DNA of 64,000 bases. Source: Acinetobacter cumulans (lineage in GTDB: Bacteria; Pseudomonadota; Gammaproteobacteria; Pseudomonadales; Moraxellaceae). The translations under genes and the position numbers were made by a program. The stretch is from assembly GCF_003024525.3 (NCBI RefSeq), contig NZ_CP035934.2:2108001-2172000 (forward strand), written 5' to 3'. The notes beneath the pieces were generated by a model that ran no database searches, was not told where the DNA came from, and was given only the letters and a program-made list of their open reading frames with translations. The number at the start of each line of letters is the position of its first letter. Position 1 is the stretch's first letter. Below, piece after piece: positions 47,096 to 56,152 of this stretch.

Positions 47096-47755
47096 ATGCT
47101 CCAAGAACAAACGCAACCTGAAATTACCCATACCGTTCGCAATGTAGGACGCAAAGCGACCATTACAAAAGACGAACTCTTTCAAGCGGCACTTAATTTA
47201 ATTGGGCCTCAGAAAAGTATCGCCTCTTTAAGTTTGCGTGAAGTCGCACGTGAGGCAGGTATTGCCCCAAATAGTTTTTATCGTCATTTTAAAGATATTG
47301 ATGAACTGGCAATTGAATTGATTGATCGCGCGGGTGTGGTACTTCGTCAAATTTTGCATGAAGCACGCCTAAAAGCCTCTAAGCAAAACAGTATTATTCG
47401 CAGTTCTGTTGAAGTGTTTATACAGCAGCTTGATGCAGACACAGGCAATTTAAGTTTGCTCCTGCGTGAAGGTTATACAGGTTCATTTTCATATAAAAAA
47501 GCAGTTGAACGTCAATTGAACTTTTTTCAACAAGAGTTGAGAGAAGATTTAATCGTGTTGGAAAAACTAAATAACAGCAAGCTGTCCCACCCAGATATTG
47601 CAGCCAAAGCCATTACACAGCTGGTGTTTAATATGGGGGCTAAAGTTATTGATATGCCTACAAATGAACGAACTGAAGTGGCCGAGCAAACAATGATTAT
47701 GATTCGAATGATCTTAGAAGGTGCTCGTCAATTAGATGAGGCAAAAATACGTTAA
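47096..47755 (+). CDS. TetR family regulator (FabR/DesT-like)
   Basis: A 219-aa regulator. The N-terminal HTH is IASLSLREVAREAGIAPNSF followed by YRHFKDIDELAIELID. The larger C-terminal part (AVERQLNFFQQELREDLIV and onward) would bind acyl-CoA ligands. Divergence from a desaturase/reductase pair strongly suggests control of unsaturated fatty acid synthesis, as shown for DesT and FabR. ATG 47096 was preferred to TTG 47075. Confidence 0.88.
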   Translation: MLQEQTQPEITHTVRNVGRKATITKDELFQAALNLIGPQKSIASLSLREVAREAGIAPNSFYRHFKDIDELAIELIDRAGVVLRQILHEARLKASKQNSIIRSSVEVFIQQLDADTGNLSLLLREGYTGSFSYKKAVERQLNFFQQELREDLIVLEKLNNSKLSHPDIAAKAITQLVFNMGAKVIDMPTNERTEVAEQTMIMIRMILEGARQLDEAKIR

Positions 47756-47772
47756 AAGATCGATCATGTAGC

Positions 47773-48462
47773 CTAATGGATTAACCCAATCTGTTTGGCT
47801 GCATGAATTGCTTTTGTTCGAGAATTTACCGCTAATTTTTGATAAATATTTCTCACATGTACATCCACCGTATATTTTGAAATATTTAGTTCCACGCCAA
47901 TTTCACGATTGCTTAGTCCTGTAGCAACACAGTCTAGTATTTCTTTTTCTCTTGCTGATAAATTTATATCATTGTGCTCATCGTGTTCTAATTCAGGCAC
48001 TAAACTTTGAGTTAAATGGTTTAAAATTTTCTTTGCAATCACAGGATCAATAATTGCGCCACCTTTGAGCATGGTTCTTATAGAAAACATGAGTTCAAAG
48101 TCATCTTTTTCTTTTAATACATAGCCTGAGGCTCCTACGCGTAAAGCTTTATAAATCACCTCAAACGTATTCCATGAAGAGAGCACCATAATTGGAACAC
48201 TACTGGCTATTTTCCCTCGTATACTTTTTATAAAATCTATGCCATTGCCATCGGGCAGTTTTAAATCTACCAACATAAATTTTATCGCATTTGCACGACA
48301 AATTTGTTTTGCAAAATCAATGGTCTGAGCATAAAAAACATCATCATCTCTATAACCAAAAGTTTTTAATATTTTAGAAACTCTCAATTGATGGACTGGG
48401 TCATCCTCTAAAACCAGCAACGGTTTTAATAAGCTAAAATTCAAATCAATCATTGTTAACAT
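47773..48462 (-). CDS. NarL/LuxR-type response regulator (orphan)
   Basis: A 229-aa two-domain regulator. The receiver has acidic residues LVLEDDP, the phosphoacceptor in FMLVDLKLPDGNG and the switch region VLSS...GYVLKEKDD. The C-terminal HTH is LSAREKEILDCVATGLSNRE...ISKYTVDVHVRNIYQKLAVNSR (GerE type). No sensor kinase gene is adjacent. The next gene on the same strand upstream is the NLP protein gene, which it might regulate (inference). ATG 48453 is an alternative start. Confidence 0.9.
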   Translation of the reverse strand: MLTMIDLNFSLLKPLLVLEDDPVHQLRVSKILKTFGYRDDDVFYAQTIDFAKQICRANAIKFMLVDLKLPDGNGIDFIKSIRGKIASSVPIMVLSSWNTFEVIYKALRVGASGYVLKEKDDFELMFSIRTMLKGGAIIDPVIAKKILNHLTQSLVPELEHDEHNDINLSAREKEILDCVATGLSNREIGVELNISKYTVDVHVRNIYQKLAVNSRTKAIHAAKQIGLIH

Positions 48463-48637
48463 TCAATCATTTTTTTTAATTTTTTATTATTTTTAGATCA
48501 AACACCATCCCTATAAATAGTTATTTTTAAACAATATATTCTACAAATCACTCATCATATCAGCTGTATATTGTGATAAAATTCATGTTTTTTAATAATA
48601 AGATACATTTAAACTGAATAAGATGAAGCAAGACCCC

Positions 48638-48668
48638 GTATAACTGGCATGATTTAAGCCAGTTATAC
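48638..48668. repeat. 11-bp perfect inverted repeat between NLP and response regulator genes
   Basis: GTATAACTGGC (48638-48648) and GCCAGTTATAC (48658-48668), loop of 9 nt, 36 bp after the NLP stop. No T-run follows on either strand, so it is either a weak terminator or a protein site. Confidence 0.65.
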
Positions 48669-48704
48669 TTGATGATAAATTGATTATAAAATCTCAATTT
48701 AAAA

Positions 48705-49628
48705 TTATTCTTCTATATTTTTTATGCTACATTTTTTAGAACTTCCAATAAAATCTACGCCACTATTCACAATAGCTTTAGGTCGCGCACACTGAATCCA
48801 CTGTAAATCATTGACACGAGGTACAGCTGTTTCAAATTTTTGATGTGCAAAAAAATCATCAAAACTTGAATACTTTGGATCTAAATTTTGAGCACTTGGC
48901 GTATATTTTTTATTTAACTCTCGAATATCGACCAGTTGAGAAGCTTTGAGACCAAACCATTCATTATTAGGTGTTGGATGGGCATTATTCACCACATGAT
49001 TTTTATCTGCACCAGCAAAGCCCATACTATGTGTACCAAGATTAGAGATATATTTCACAGCAAAAACATTGGATTGATCTTTTAAGTGTGGTGCTTTCTC
49101 AATCTTTTTATAGCGCGTCTCATCATGACGGCTAATACTTAAATAAATAGGCTTATCATTTTCCATCCATAATACAGCATGTTCCCAATCATGAATATGA
49201 CCAAATGCACCCACATCATGTACAGTATATAAACCAAATACACGTGCTTTATATTTGGGATTATTCGTAGATTGCACTTCATTATAAAGAATATATGAAT
49301 AATCTAATTGATTATTAAATTGACATACATCCTTATAGCCTTTAAAAAAATTTGTTGTACCACTAATACCCGAATTTTTTTGAATATATTGATCCGTTTT
49401 ATTTTGATAAAATGGCGATGACGCTAAACAACCAGAATCACTAAATGAAAATGCAACGCGCCCCTGATCAATATTTTCAGGCGCTTTTAATACTTCAGGA
49501 AGACTATAACAAGCGCGATCATCATTTTTACATTTTTTTGTTGACCAATCTGGCTTTGCATAGATGTGTGCAGATAATGAAAATAAGGTACAACCCAATA
49601 GAATTGAAATACTGTTGATATTTTTCAT
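48705..49628 (-). CDS. NPP1/NLP (necrosis-inducing-like) secreted protein
   Basis: A 307-aa exported protein with Sec signal MKNINSISILLGCTLFSLSAHIYA. The mid-region carries GHIHDWEHAVLWM (about residues 147-159), which matches the NLP heptapeptide GHRHDWE with Arg replaced by Ile. The His/Asp/Glu metal-binding residues of the motif are kept. Classical NLPs bind sphingolipids and lyse plant membranes; others are non-cytolytic. Four or more cysteines (CKNDDRAC, GCLASS, VCQFN) allow disulfides. It would leave by Sec and then perhaps type II secretion. The A+T-rich flanks suggest acquired DNA. Confidence 0.82.
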   Translation of the reverse strand: MKNINSISILLGCTLFSLSAHIYAKPDWSTKKCKNDDRACYSLPEVLKAPENIDQGRVAFSFSDSGCLASSPFYQNKTDQYIQKNSGISGTTNFFKGYKDVCQFNNQLDYSYILYNEVQSTNNPKYKARVFGLYTVHDVGAFGHIHDWEHAVLWMENDKPIYLSISRHDETRYKKIEKAPHLKDQSNVFAVKYISNLGTHSMGFAGADKNHVVNNAHPTPNNEWFGLKASQLVDIRELNKKYTPSAQNLDPKYSSFDDFFAHQKFETAVPRVNDLQWIQCARPKAIVNSGVDFIGSSKKCSIKNIEE

Positions 49629-50191
49629 AACATGAAACTCTCTTAAATAATCTCATGTTTAAAAATATGACTTAGCCTAAAAGAGCACAATACTTAAAAA
49701 TTGGTATTATATTTATATTAATAAAAAATTAAGATTCATAAAATGATAAATAATACAAGAAATTAACCATAAACCAAAAAATCATCACAAATTAAAATAA
49801 ACAACTTCATTATAATTAATTTGATCACAGCAGATGAAATAAAACATTTAGCTACTATACAAAATTACCATCTATAACGTTCTTTCTAAAAATCAAAAAA
49901 ATGGTCATTAATTGACACTTAAAATATCAATAAAATTTCAAAGATGTTCTATATAGATTAAAAATTCCCAAGCCTGAATTTAAAAGTCAAAAAGAGCGAT
50001 CAATCCACTCTATTTGAACTAATAAACGCATGCTTGTATTCATTCAATCTTAGTATAAAAATGCTGTGGTATCTTACTTAGATAAACTTGTCGTATTAAC
50101 TCAAATATATCTTCACAATGAATATTTTCAAACTAAAAACCAATCATGACCAATATCTAAGAAAGATGAGCTGTAATGTATTTTGAGCTTT
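49629..50191. other. A+T-rich intergenic region between PAAR and NLP genes
   Basis: About 560 bp with no credible ORF on either strand (only very short ones). Base composition is more A+T-rich than the surroundings. It may hold the NLP promoter and could be a scar of lost genes. Confidence 0.5.
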
Positions 50192-50458
50192 TTATTTAGC
50201 GGATACCACCATCGCTTGTTGTGGTAAAAAGCTTGCTCCACATGTGGTTTTATCTCCTGCAACAACAACTGCTCGACCTTTCACTGTGGTAGATTGATCT
50301 GCTGCGGTCGCTGCCACTACAGATTTACATTTCGGACAAAAATGCTTCATCCCTGCAAGATGTACAGCAATGCCATTGATGGTAAAAGAGCTTTCAACTT
50401 CAGTGACTACACCACCATGTGAAGTTTTGGCGCCAAGAGTAATGAGTGCTTTAGACAT
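50192..50458 (-). CDS. PAAR domain protein
   Basis: An 88-aa stand-alone PAAR protein. It shows GAKTSHGGVVTEVES, a glycine-rich repeat with FTINGIAVHLAGMKHFCPKC, and GRAVVVAGDKTTCGASFLPQQ. PAAR proteins form the zinc-held tip of the type VI secretion spike on VgrG. No effector domain extends from it, and no other T6SS gene is in the window, so it would work with a system encoded elsewhere. Confidence 0.9.
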   Translation of the reverse strand: MSKALITLGAKTSHGGVVTEVESSFTINGIAVHLAGMKHFCPKCKSVVAATAADQSTTVKGRAVVVAGDKTTCGASFLPQQAMVVSAK

Positions 50459-50659
50459 TGTTATTATTTTTCATGTTATTTTCGGTAGGCTAATTTTAGC
50501 GCAAGATTATAAAAATCGCCACTGCTTCCTTTCGACATGAATATTGTCCAAAAACTGGGTACATCTGCAAAATTTCATGTCTTGCACAGAGATAAGTTTA
50601 CCTTATAGCCTCAAATCGATTACATTAAATGCAGTATCTCAAAATATGAGTATTGACTG

Positions 50660-52192
50660 ATGAATGAATGTAACACACAAGAAATACAAGAGTTTTTTCA
50701 ATTATTTCAAAACACTTTAAACGACATTCAAATTCATCATAACGAAACAATAGCTAGCCTACATTTCGGTCCTATTTTTGCCTTGCAACCGCAATGCAAT
50801 GAACAGCACTCTTGGCAAATTTGCGCTTTTTATCAATCAATATCCGCAACCAACCCGCTTACTGAAATTGAATATTTTTTAAATCGTCTACTCTCAGCTA
50901 GACATATTATGCAACAGAACATTCATGACTTATTTGCACTGATCGCACACTATTGCCAAGCACAATATAAAGATCAGCCACAAAAGAAACTGTTTGCGCT
51001 CTACCGTCAAGTGTATTCATATTTTTTTGATGCCACCGCCATAAGCCCATCCCCAAAACAGCCAGTAGTTGCAATTGAACAAACACAGATTGAGAGTTGT
51101 AAACAGCAACTACAGACGCTGGCGGCACAATTAAAAGTGATGATCCTAGATAAACTCTTAGATCCAACCACTGCTACATGGTTTCAACACGTTGAGAGCC
51201 ATTTTAATTTGCAGGCCTATGGTCATTTTAATCATAAGCTCAGCCCTCATTTAGATCACTTAAAACGCTGGGAACAAGAGAATCCGAACCGACTCTATTG
51301 GTTTCTTTTACGGCAAGACTTTAACCATGTCGATGACCCAAGTTATTTTAGTTATACACATTTAATTCAGCTCTGTTATTTAAATGCCCCTTTATTTCGC
51401 CATAAAGGTCAAATTAAGCAGCTATTTGCCCAACCTTCTGAACAATTTATAGCCATCTTAAAACTGGTCTTTTCTACACACACAAAAAAAGCGTATGCCT
51501 CGCAGATTATTTTTAACTTGATTCCACACTTAGATACTCCAGAGCAACTGTTGAATCTGAGCGTAATATTACTCAATAGTGATGAACCGCTGTACGAGCA
51601 ATATATCGCACAATATAGTCATGCACTGGCTTTGAACTTATACATTCTAAACAATAGCCATCTCTTTTTTCATGAAGTTGATTTATCCCTGAATGATTTT
51701 ATTTATGGCAAGCAGATTCAGGGAACGGAATATACACAATTGCCAAATATTGCTTTGATTCACCCTGCAACAACTGCACAAAGCTTGATTCGTCATAGTG
51801 CAATTTGGCACAAAAAAAGCCAACACATACACGTATCCAATACCCCTTTTGACTTTAAAGCCAGCACATTTGTACTGCATGAATGTACCTTTGAGTTAAT
51901 TTGTAATAGCAAAGAATTAATGGCTGAAGCTGCTGAAATGGAGCATTGCATACTCAGCTTTGTACAAGCCATACATGATGAAAAATATTATTGCTTTCGA
52001 GTGCGCTGGCATGATTTCAGAGGCACTTTAGGTTTACGTTATAACAAGGAATATTTTAAATATGAATTCCATCAACTTACAGGAAAATCCAATGCTTTAG
52101 CACCCGAATATGTCATTCGAGTTGCACAGGCTTTTAGTCAGTATCTTACGGTAGAAGATATCTATTTTGACAATTCAATGATTGCAGCATAA
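50660..52192 (+). CDS. PcfJ-like protein, 510 aa
   Basis: A 510-aa soluble protein. The last 110 residues fit the PcfJ-like domain: AEMEHCILSFVQAIHDEKYY (compare MxHCV..Y), then CFRVRWHDFRGTLGLRY and a glutamine/asparagine segment HQLTGKSNALAP. The first 390 residues are Gln/His-rich and helical with no domain I know. PcfJ-like proteins are found on plasmids and in chromosomal islands with unknown function. It is divergent from the PAAR gene. Confidence 0.7.
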   Translation: MNECNTQEIQEFFQLFQNTLNDIQIHHNETIASLHFGPIFALQPQCNEQHSWQICAFYQSISATNPLTEIEYFLNRLLSARHIMQQNIHDLFALIAHYCQAQYKDQPQKKLFALYRQVYSYFFDATAISPSPKQPVVAIEQTQIESCKQQLQTLAAQLKVMILDKLLDPTTATWFQHVESHFNLQAYGHFNHKLSPHLDHLKRWEQENPNRLYWFLLRQDFNHVDDPSYFSYTHLIQLCYLNAPLFRHKGQIKQLFAQPSEQFIAILKLVFSTHTKKAYASQIIFNLIPHLDTPEQLLNLSVILLNSDEPLYEQYIAQYSHALALNLYILNNSHLFFHEVDLSLNDFIYGKQIQGTEYTQLPNIALIHPATTAQSLIRHSAIWHKKSQHIHVSNTPFDFKASTFVLHECTFELICNSKELMAEAAEMEHCILSFVQAIHDEKYYCFRVRWHDFRGTLGLRYNKEYFKYEFHQLTGKSNALAPEYVIRVAQAFSQYLTVEDIYFDNSMIAA

Positions 52193-52306
52193 ATTCTTTA
52201 TGATGTGATTCAAGCGTCAATATACGACGCTAAATAGTCGCTAAATTGTGAACACACTTTATAATACAGTGATAAATAAAAACATAACACCGCAAGGGAA
52301 TAAACC

Positions 52307-52594
52307 ATGACACAACCAGATCCAGCAGAGCAATTTATTCTCAATATTCGCCAAACTCTCAATTACGATTGGAACCCTATTGGTGTTGGAGATTCACCTG
52401 AATTACAAGATGAATATGACAGCTATATCGATGGACTTCTTGATATTTTAGATGATGAACATGCATCTGTAGATGCCTTAAAAGATTACCTTATACTGAT
52501 AGAAAATGAACAAATGGGATTAAAACCTGATTCAAATAAGGCACAAAAAGTAGCTGAAAAACTCTGGCAACATTTTGAAAGTTTTATTGCATAA
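52307..52594 (+). CDS. Small DUF1871-like protein (paralogue of the gene at 20845)
   Basis: A 95-aa acidic protein with YDWNPIGVGDSPELQDEYDS near residues 21-40, the same core as the 106-aa protein 31 kb to the left. The rest is helical and acidic. It has a strong ribosome-binding site (AAGGGA). The family is sometimes immunity-like; no toxin is seen here. Confidence 0.65.
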   Translation: MTQPDPAEQFILNIRQTLNYDWNPIGVGDSPELQDEYDSYIDGLLDILDDEHASVDALKDYLILIENEQMGLKPDSNKAQKVAEKLWQHFESFIA

Positions 52595-52713
52595 CACCTA
52601 AACACCCGCCTCTTAACTCATTTAAGGGGCGTTTAATACAGCAATATGTAACACGCGTAGTGACTAGGTTATGCTTCATTTCTCTTAATATTTTACAATT
52701 TTAGGGTTTAGCC

Positions 52714-53130
52714 ATGCGCTTTTTAGATGATTTCAACACTGAACAAAAAGATCACCAAATTCACTTAGACCTAAGTTTGTCAGACACAGATCTACACAAA
52801 ACCTTATTCAATGATTGTGTTGAGCGACAACCTGAAGTCCTTGTTGCTCATGGTATAGAAGCCGATCATGTTCTTCGTTTATTAGCCCCCCTCAGCATTC
52901 ATTGTGGCGCTATTGCACTGCAACATCCAACTTTTAAGCACGTGAATATAGAGCAGCTTAACTCACAGTATGGCGTGATCATTCAATTAGATCCTGAGCA
53001 TCCACATTATGAGTCGTTAAATCAGCGCTTTACCATTATTCCTCCGGTTGAGGACTTTGAGCAAGCAGTTCAGTTTCTTAAAAATACCTACATGCTCTCT
53101 CCTATTGATCCTAAAGACTTTATTGATTAA
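52714..53130 (+). CDS. Hypothetical protein, 138 aa
   Basis: A soluble acidic 138-aa protein without signal or membrane segment. It alternates strand/helix stretches (EVLVAHGIEADHVLRLLAPL, GAIALQHPTFKHVNI, VIIQLDPEHPHYESL), which suggests a small alpha/beta fold. I recognise no family. A terminator follows. Confidence 0.65.
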   Translation: MRFLDDFNTEQKDHQIHLDLSLSDTDLHKTLFNDCVERQPEVLVAHGIEADHVLRLLAPLSIHCGAIALQHPTFKHVNIEQLNSQYGVIIQLDPEHPHYESLNQRFTIIPPVEDFEQAVQFLKNTYMLSPIDPKDFID

Positions 53131-53132
53131 AA

Positions 53133-53163
53133 AAAAGCACCCGAAGGTGCTTTTAATTTTTTT
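53133..53163. terminator. Terminator between the 138-aa gene and rapA
   Basis: Stem AAAAGCACC / GGTGCTTTT around CGAA, followed on the plus strand by T-rich DNA, between convergent genes. Confidence 0.9.
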
Positions 53164-53176
53164 GCATTATTGCTTC

Positions 53177-56014
53177 TTATGGTTTAACCACGACCATCAC
53201 TTGAATCGCTTCTGGCGTTACAGATAAACCATCTAATAACGTTAAACCTTCTTTCTGCAATTTTTGCAAACGTGCAATTTCATCTTCACGGATGCTTGGG
53301 TTAAATTGCTTTAAGTAAGTCAAACGATCAATTTCATACTGCCATTTATTACCATACACTTCTTTGGCTTGTTGCTTGAAGTTTGGTAATGCTGCTTTGG
53401 CAATATCCAAAGCTTGGTTATAACGCGCTTCAATCACATCGCGACGTGCTTTAACAACTTGGCGACAGCTGTTGCCATCCAAATGATGTAAATATGGCTT
53501 CAAGATTTCAGGCGCAATTTTCTGCGATAGGTCTTGACCTTTTTCACTCAGCAATACACGCACTAGCTGTTGTGGCAAGCTTGATGGTAAATTCAATGCT
53601 TTAGGTGCAATCACATCAACCTTAAACCAAACTTCAATCAATACTGAACCTTGCGGTAAAGCAGCTGACTTTAATACCGCGACATTGGTGCTACCAAAGC
53701 CTTGAGTATTAATCATCTCCATTACGCTTTCAGTAAATGGATGCTCTAGGGTTAAATACTGTGCATCTTCACGCAATTGTGCTTGATCACGATAGAACGT
53801 TGCAGTCATGCCTTCTTCATCTAAAGTCAGACCTTGAACTTGCATTTGATCAGTCGGCTTAATAATGACTGTGCCATTGCTTTGCTCATCAAAATCGATG
53901 TTTGTAGACGCCATAAAACGCTTCATAAACATTGGCAAAGTAGTGTTGTCATCATAGTCTTCAAGCGCAGTCACAATTTCTTGTGCCACAATCGGACGGC
54001 AAGAGTTGTACTCTAGCAAACGGTCACGACCTGCCTGAAGCTCTGCTTCTAATGCTTCACGCTGTACAGATACTTCTTCAAGTAAATCTTCAAATTGCTG
54101 ACCTAAATCTGCCAATAGGCAATCTTTAAGTTGCACAATAAAGTTTTCTTGTAAAGTTTGTGCGGTTGGCGAGATATTGCTGAAAATATTCAAGCCTTCG
54201 TTATACCAACGGAACATACGTTCTTGCGCTGTGCCAATCAAGTATGGCACATGAATCTGAATACGGTTTTCTTGACCGATACGATCTAAACGACCGATAC
54301 GCTGTTCTAATACGTCTGGGTTAGCTGGTAAATCGAATAACACTAAATCAGAGGCAAACTGGAAGTTACGACCTTCTGAACCAATTTCTGAACACAGTAA
54401 AATTTGTGCACCGTATGACTCTTCTGCAAAGTAAGCCGCCGCTTGGTCACGCTCAAGCAAGCTCATGCCTTCATGGAACATGGCTGTACGTACACCCGCG
54501 TGTAGACGAAGTACATTCTCTAGCGCTTCAACCACTGGACCACTACGTGCGATTAATAACACTTTATTGTGTTTTAAATCTGTGCGCAGTTTTTCCATTA
54601 ACCACATCACACGTGGGTCATGTTCCATCCAAGCACCATCAAGCTGTGCTTCTTCAGGCCACATTTGCTCACGCAATTTACCATCTTTAGACCAGTTTTC
54701 TGGTGCTGTTAATGGCGCTGGCTGACAATCACGGCCTGGGAAACCTTGAATCGCTTCACGTGTATTACGGAATAAAATACGACCTGTACCGTGGCGATCT
54801 AAAATTTCGTGAATTGCACGGAAACGTTGCTCTGGCGTATCATCAATACGTTGGCCAAGTAAAACTTCAACCGCGTCTAAATGTACCGCTTCTAATGGAA
54901 AATCTGACATCAACACTTCTGCAATTTTTGCAGTTTGTTGATATTGCTCTTCTTCATCTAAGAAACGATCAAGCGAATTAAAACGTGATGGATCAAGCAA
55001 ACGCAGACGTGCAAAATGGCTTTCTACACCTAATTGCTCTGGTGTTGCTGTTAATAGCAATACACCCGCCGTCTGCTGTGCCAATTCTTCAATTAAGTCG
55101 TAACGGTCGTTACCGCCATCTTCTTCATTCCACATCAAATGATGTGCTTCATCGACCACCAACAAATCAAAACCTGCTTCAAGTGCTTGTTCACGTAGGT
55201 CATCGTGGTCAATCATCAAGTCAACAGAAGCAATAATGCGTTGTTCTGTTAAGAATGGATTTAAGTCTGGATCGTGTTCTTTAATAGATGCCGTGCGAGT
55301 CAAATCAAACAATGAGAACTCGAGATTAAAACGGCGACGCATTTCAATCATCCACTGGTACTGTAGTGAATCTGGCACCAACACCAAAATACGTTCAGAA
55401 CGGCCCGTTTTCAGCTGCTGGTGAATGATTAAACCGGCTTCAATGGTTTTACCTAAACCGACTTCATCTGCCAAAAGTACACGCGGTGCAAAACGCTTAC
55501 CCACTTCATGCGCAATGTACAGCTGATGCGGAATTAAACCGACACGTGAACCCACCAAACCACGTAATGGACTCGCTTTCATATTGGCTTGCATAAGCAA
55601 TGCTTCAATACGTAAGTCATACCATTCTTTATAATCGACTTGGCTGGCCAATAAACGATCAAGCGGTTTAGACAGCTGAATATTCGCACCAATACGCGTT
55701 TCATTCAGTGCTTTACGTTCTTCTGTACCATCCTGAAGCTGGCGAATTACGTTATAACGGAGCACCCCATGACGGTCTTCTACAGATTCAACGGTCCAAG
55801 TCGAGCCTTCTTGATCTTGTAATTCATCGCCTGAGTTAAAAACAATACGAGATAAAGGCGCATTGTGGCGTGCATAGACGCGAGTCTCGTCGCTTTTGGG
55901 GAATAAAATGCTGATAGATCGCTCATCTACATCAATGAGAACTCCTAAACCAAGTTCTGTTTCTGTGTCCGACAACCAACGCTGACCAATAGCAAACTGC
56001 TGCAATTTTTCCAC
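53177..56014 (-). CDS. rapA: RNA polymerase-associated helicase RapA
   Basis: A 945-aa Swi2/Snf2 ATPase that recycles RNA polymerase. It begins IGQRWLSDTETELGLG (Tudor-like NTD). The helicase has motif I VLLADEVGLGKTIEAGLII (near residue 173), motif II LVVDEAHHLMW, motif III LLLTATPEQLG, and motifs V/VI LLCSEIGSEGRNFQF and EQRIGRLDRIGQ. The C-terminal spacer and effector domains complete it. The start is GTG 56014 with AAAGG just upstream. Confidence 0.97.
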   Translation of the reverse strand: MEKLQQFAIGQRWLSDTETELGLGVLIDVDERSISILFPKSDETRVYARHNAPLSRIVFNSGDELQDQEGSTWTVESVEDRHGVLRYNVIRQLQDGTEERKALNETRIGANIQLSKPLDRLLASQVDYKEWYDLRIEALLMQANMKASPLRGLVGSRVGLIPHQLYIAHEVGKRFAPRVLLADEVGLGKTIEAGLIIHQQLKTGRSERILVLVPDSLQYQWMIEMRRRFNLEFSLFDLTRTASIKEHDPDLNPFLTEQRIIASVDLMIDHDDLREQALEAGFDLLVVDEAHHLMWNEEDGGNDRYDLIEELAQQTAGVLLLTATPEQLGVESHFARLRLLDPSRFNSLDRFLDEEEQYQQTAKIAEVLMSDFPLEAVHLDAVEVLLGQRIDDTPEQRFRAIHEILDRHGTGRILFRNTREAIQGFPGRDCQPAPLTAPENWSKDGKLREQMWPEEAQLDGAWMEHDPRVMWLMEKLRTDLKHNKVLLIARSGPVVEALENVLRLHAGVRTAMFHEGMSLLERDQAAAYFAEESYGAQILLCSEIGSEGRNFQFASDLVLFDLPANPDVLEQRIGRLDRIGQENRIQIHVPYLIGTAQERMFRWYNEGLNIFSNISPTAQTLQENFIVQLKDCLLADLGQQFEDLLEEVSVQREALEAELQAGRDRLLEYNSCRPIVAQEIVTALEDYDDNTTLPMFMKRFMASTNIDFDEQSNGTVIIKPTDQMQVQGLTLDEEGMTATFYRDQAQLREDAQYLTLEHPFTESVMEMINTQGFGSTNVAVLKSAALPQGSVLIEVWFKVDVIAPKALNLPSSLPQQLVRVLLSEKGQDLSQKIAPEILKPYLHHLDGNSCRQVVKARRDVIEARYNQALDIAKAALPNFKQQAKEVYGNKWQYEIDRLTYLKQFNPSIREDEIARLQKLQKEGLTLLDGLSVTPEAIQVMVVVKP

Positions 56015-56152
56015 CTTTATCTTGAATTGAGGCTATATATTTTAAAACTCAAACACTGTTTGATATTTGAGCAAAAAATAGCACCTTTTAGCAATATATT
56101 TTGACATAAAGCTCACCAAAATGTGAGCCTAATAACCGAAGTTGTTTAAACC

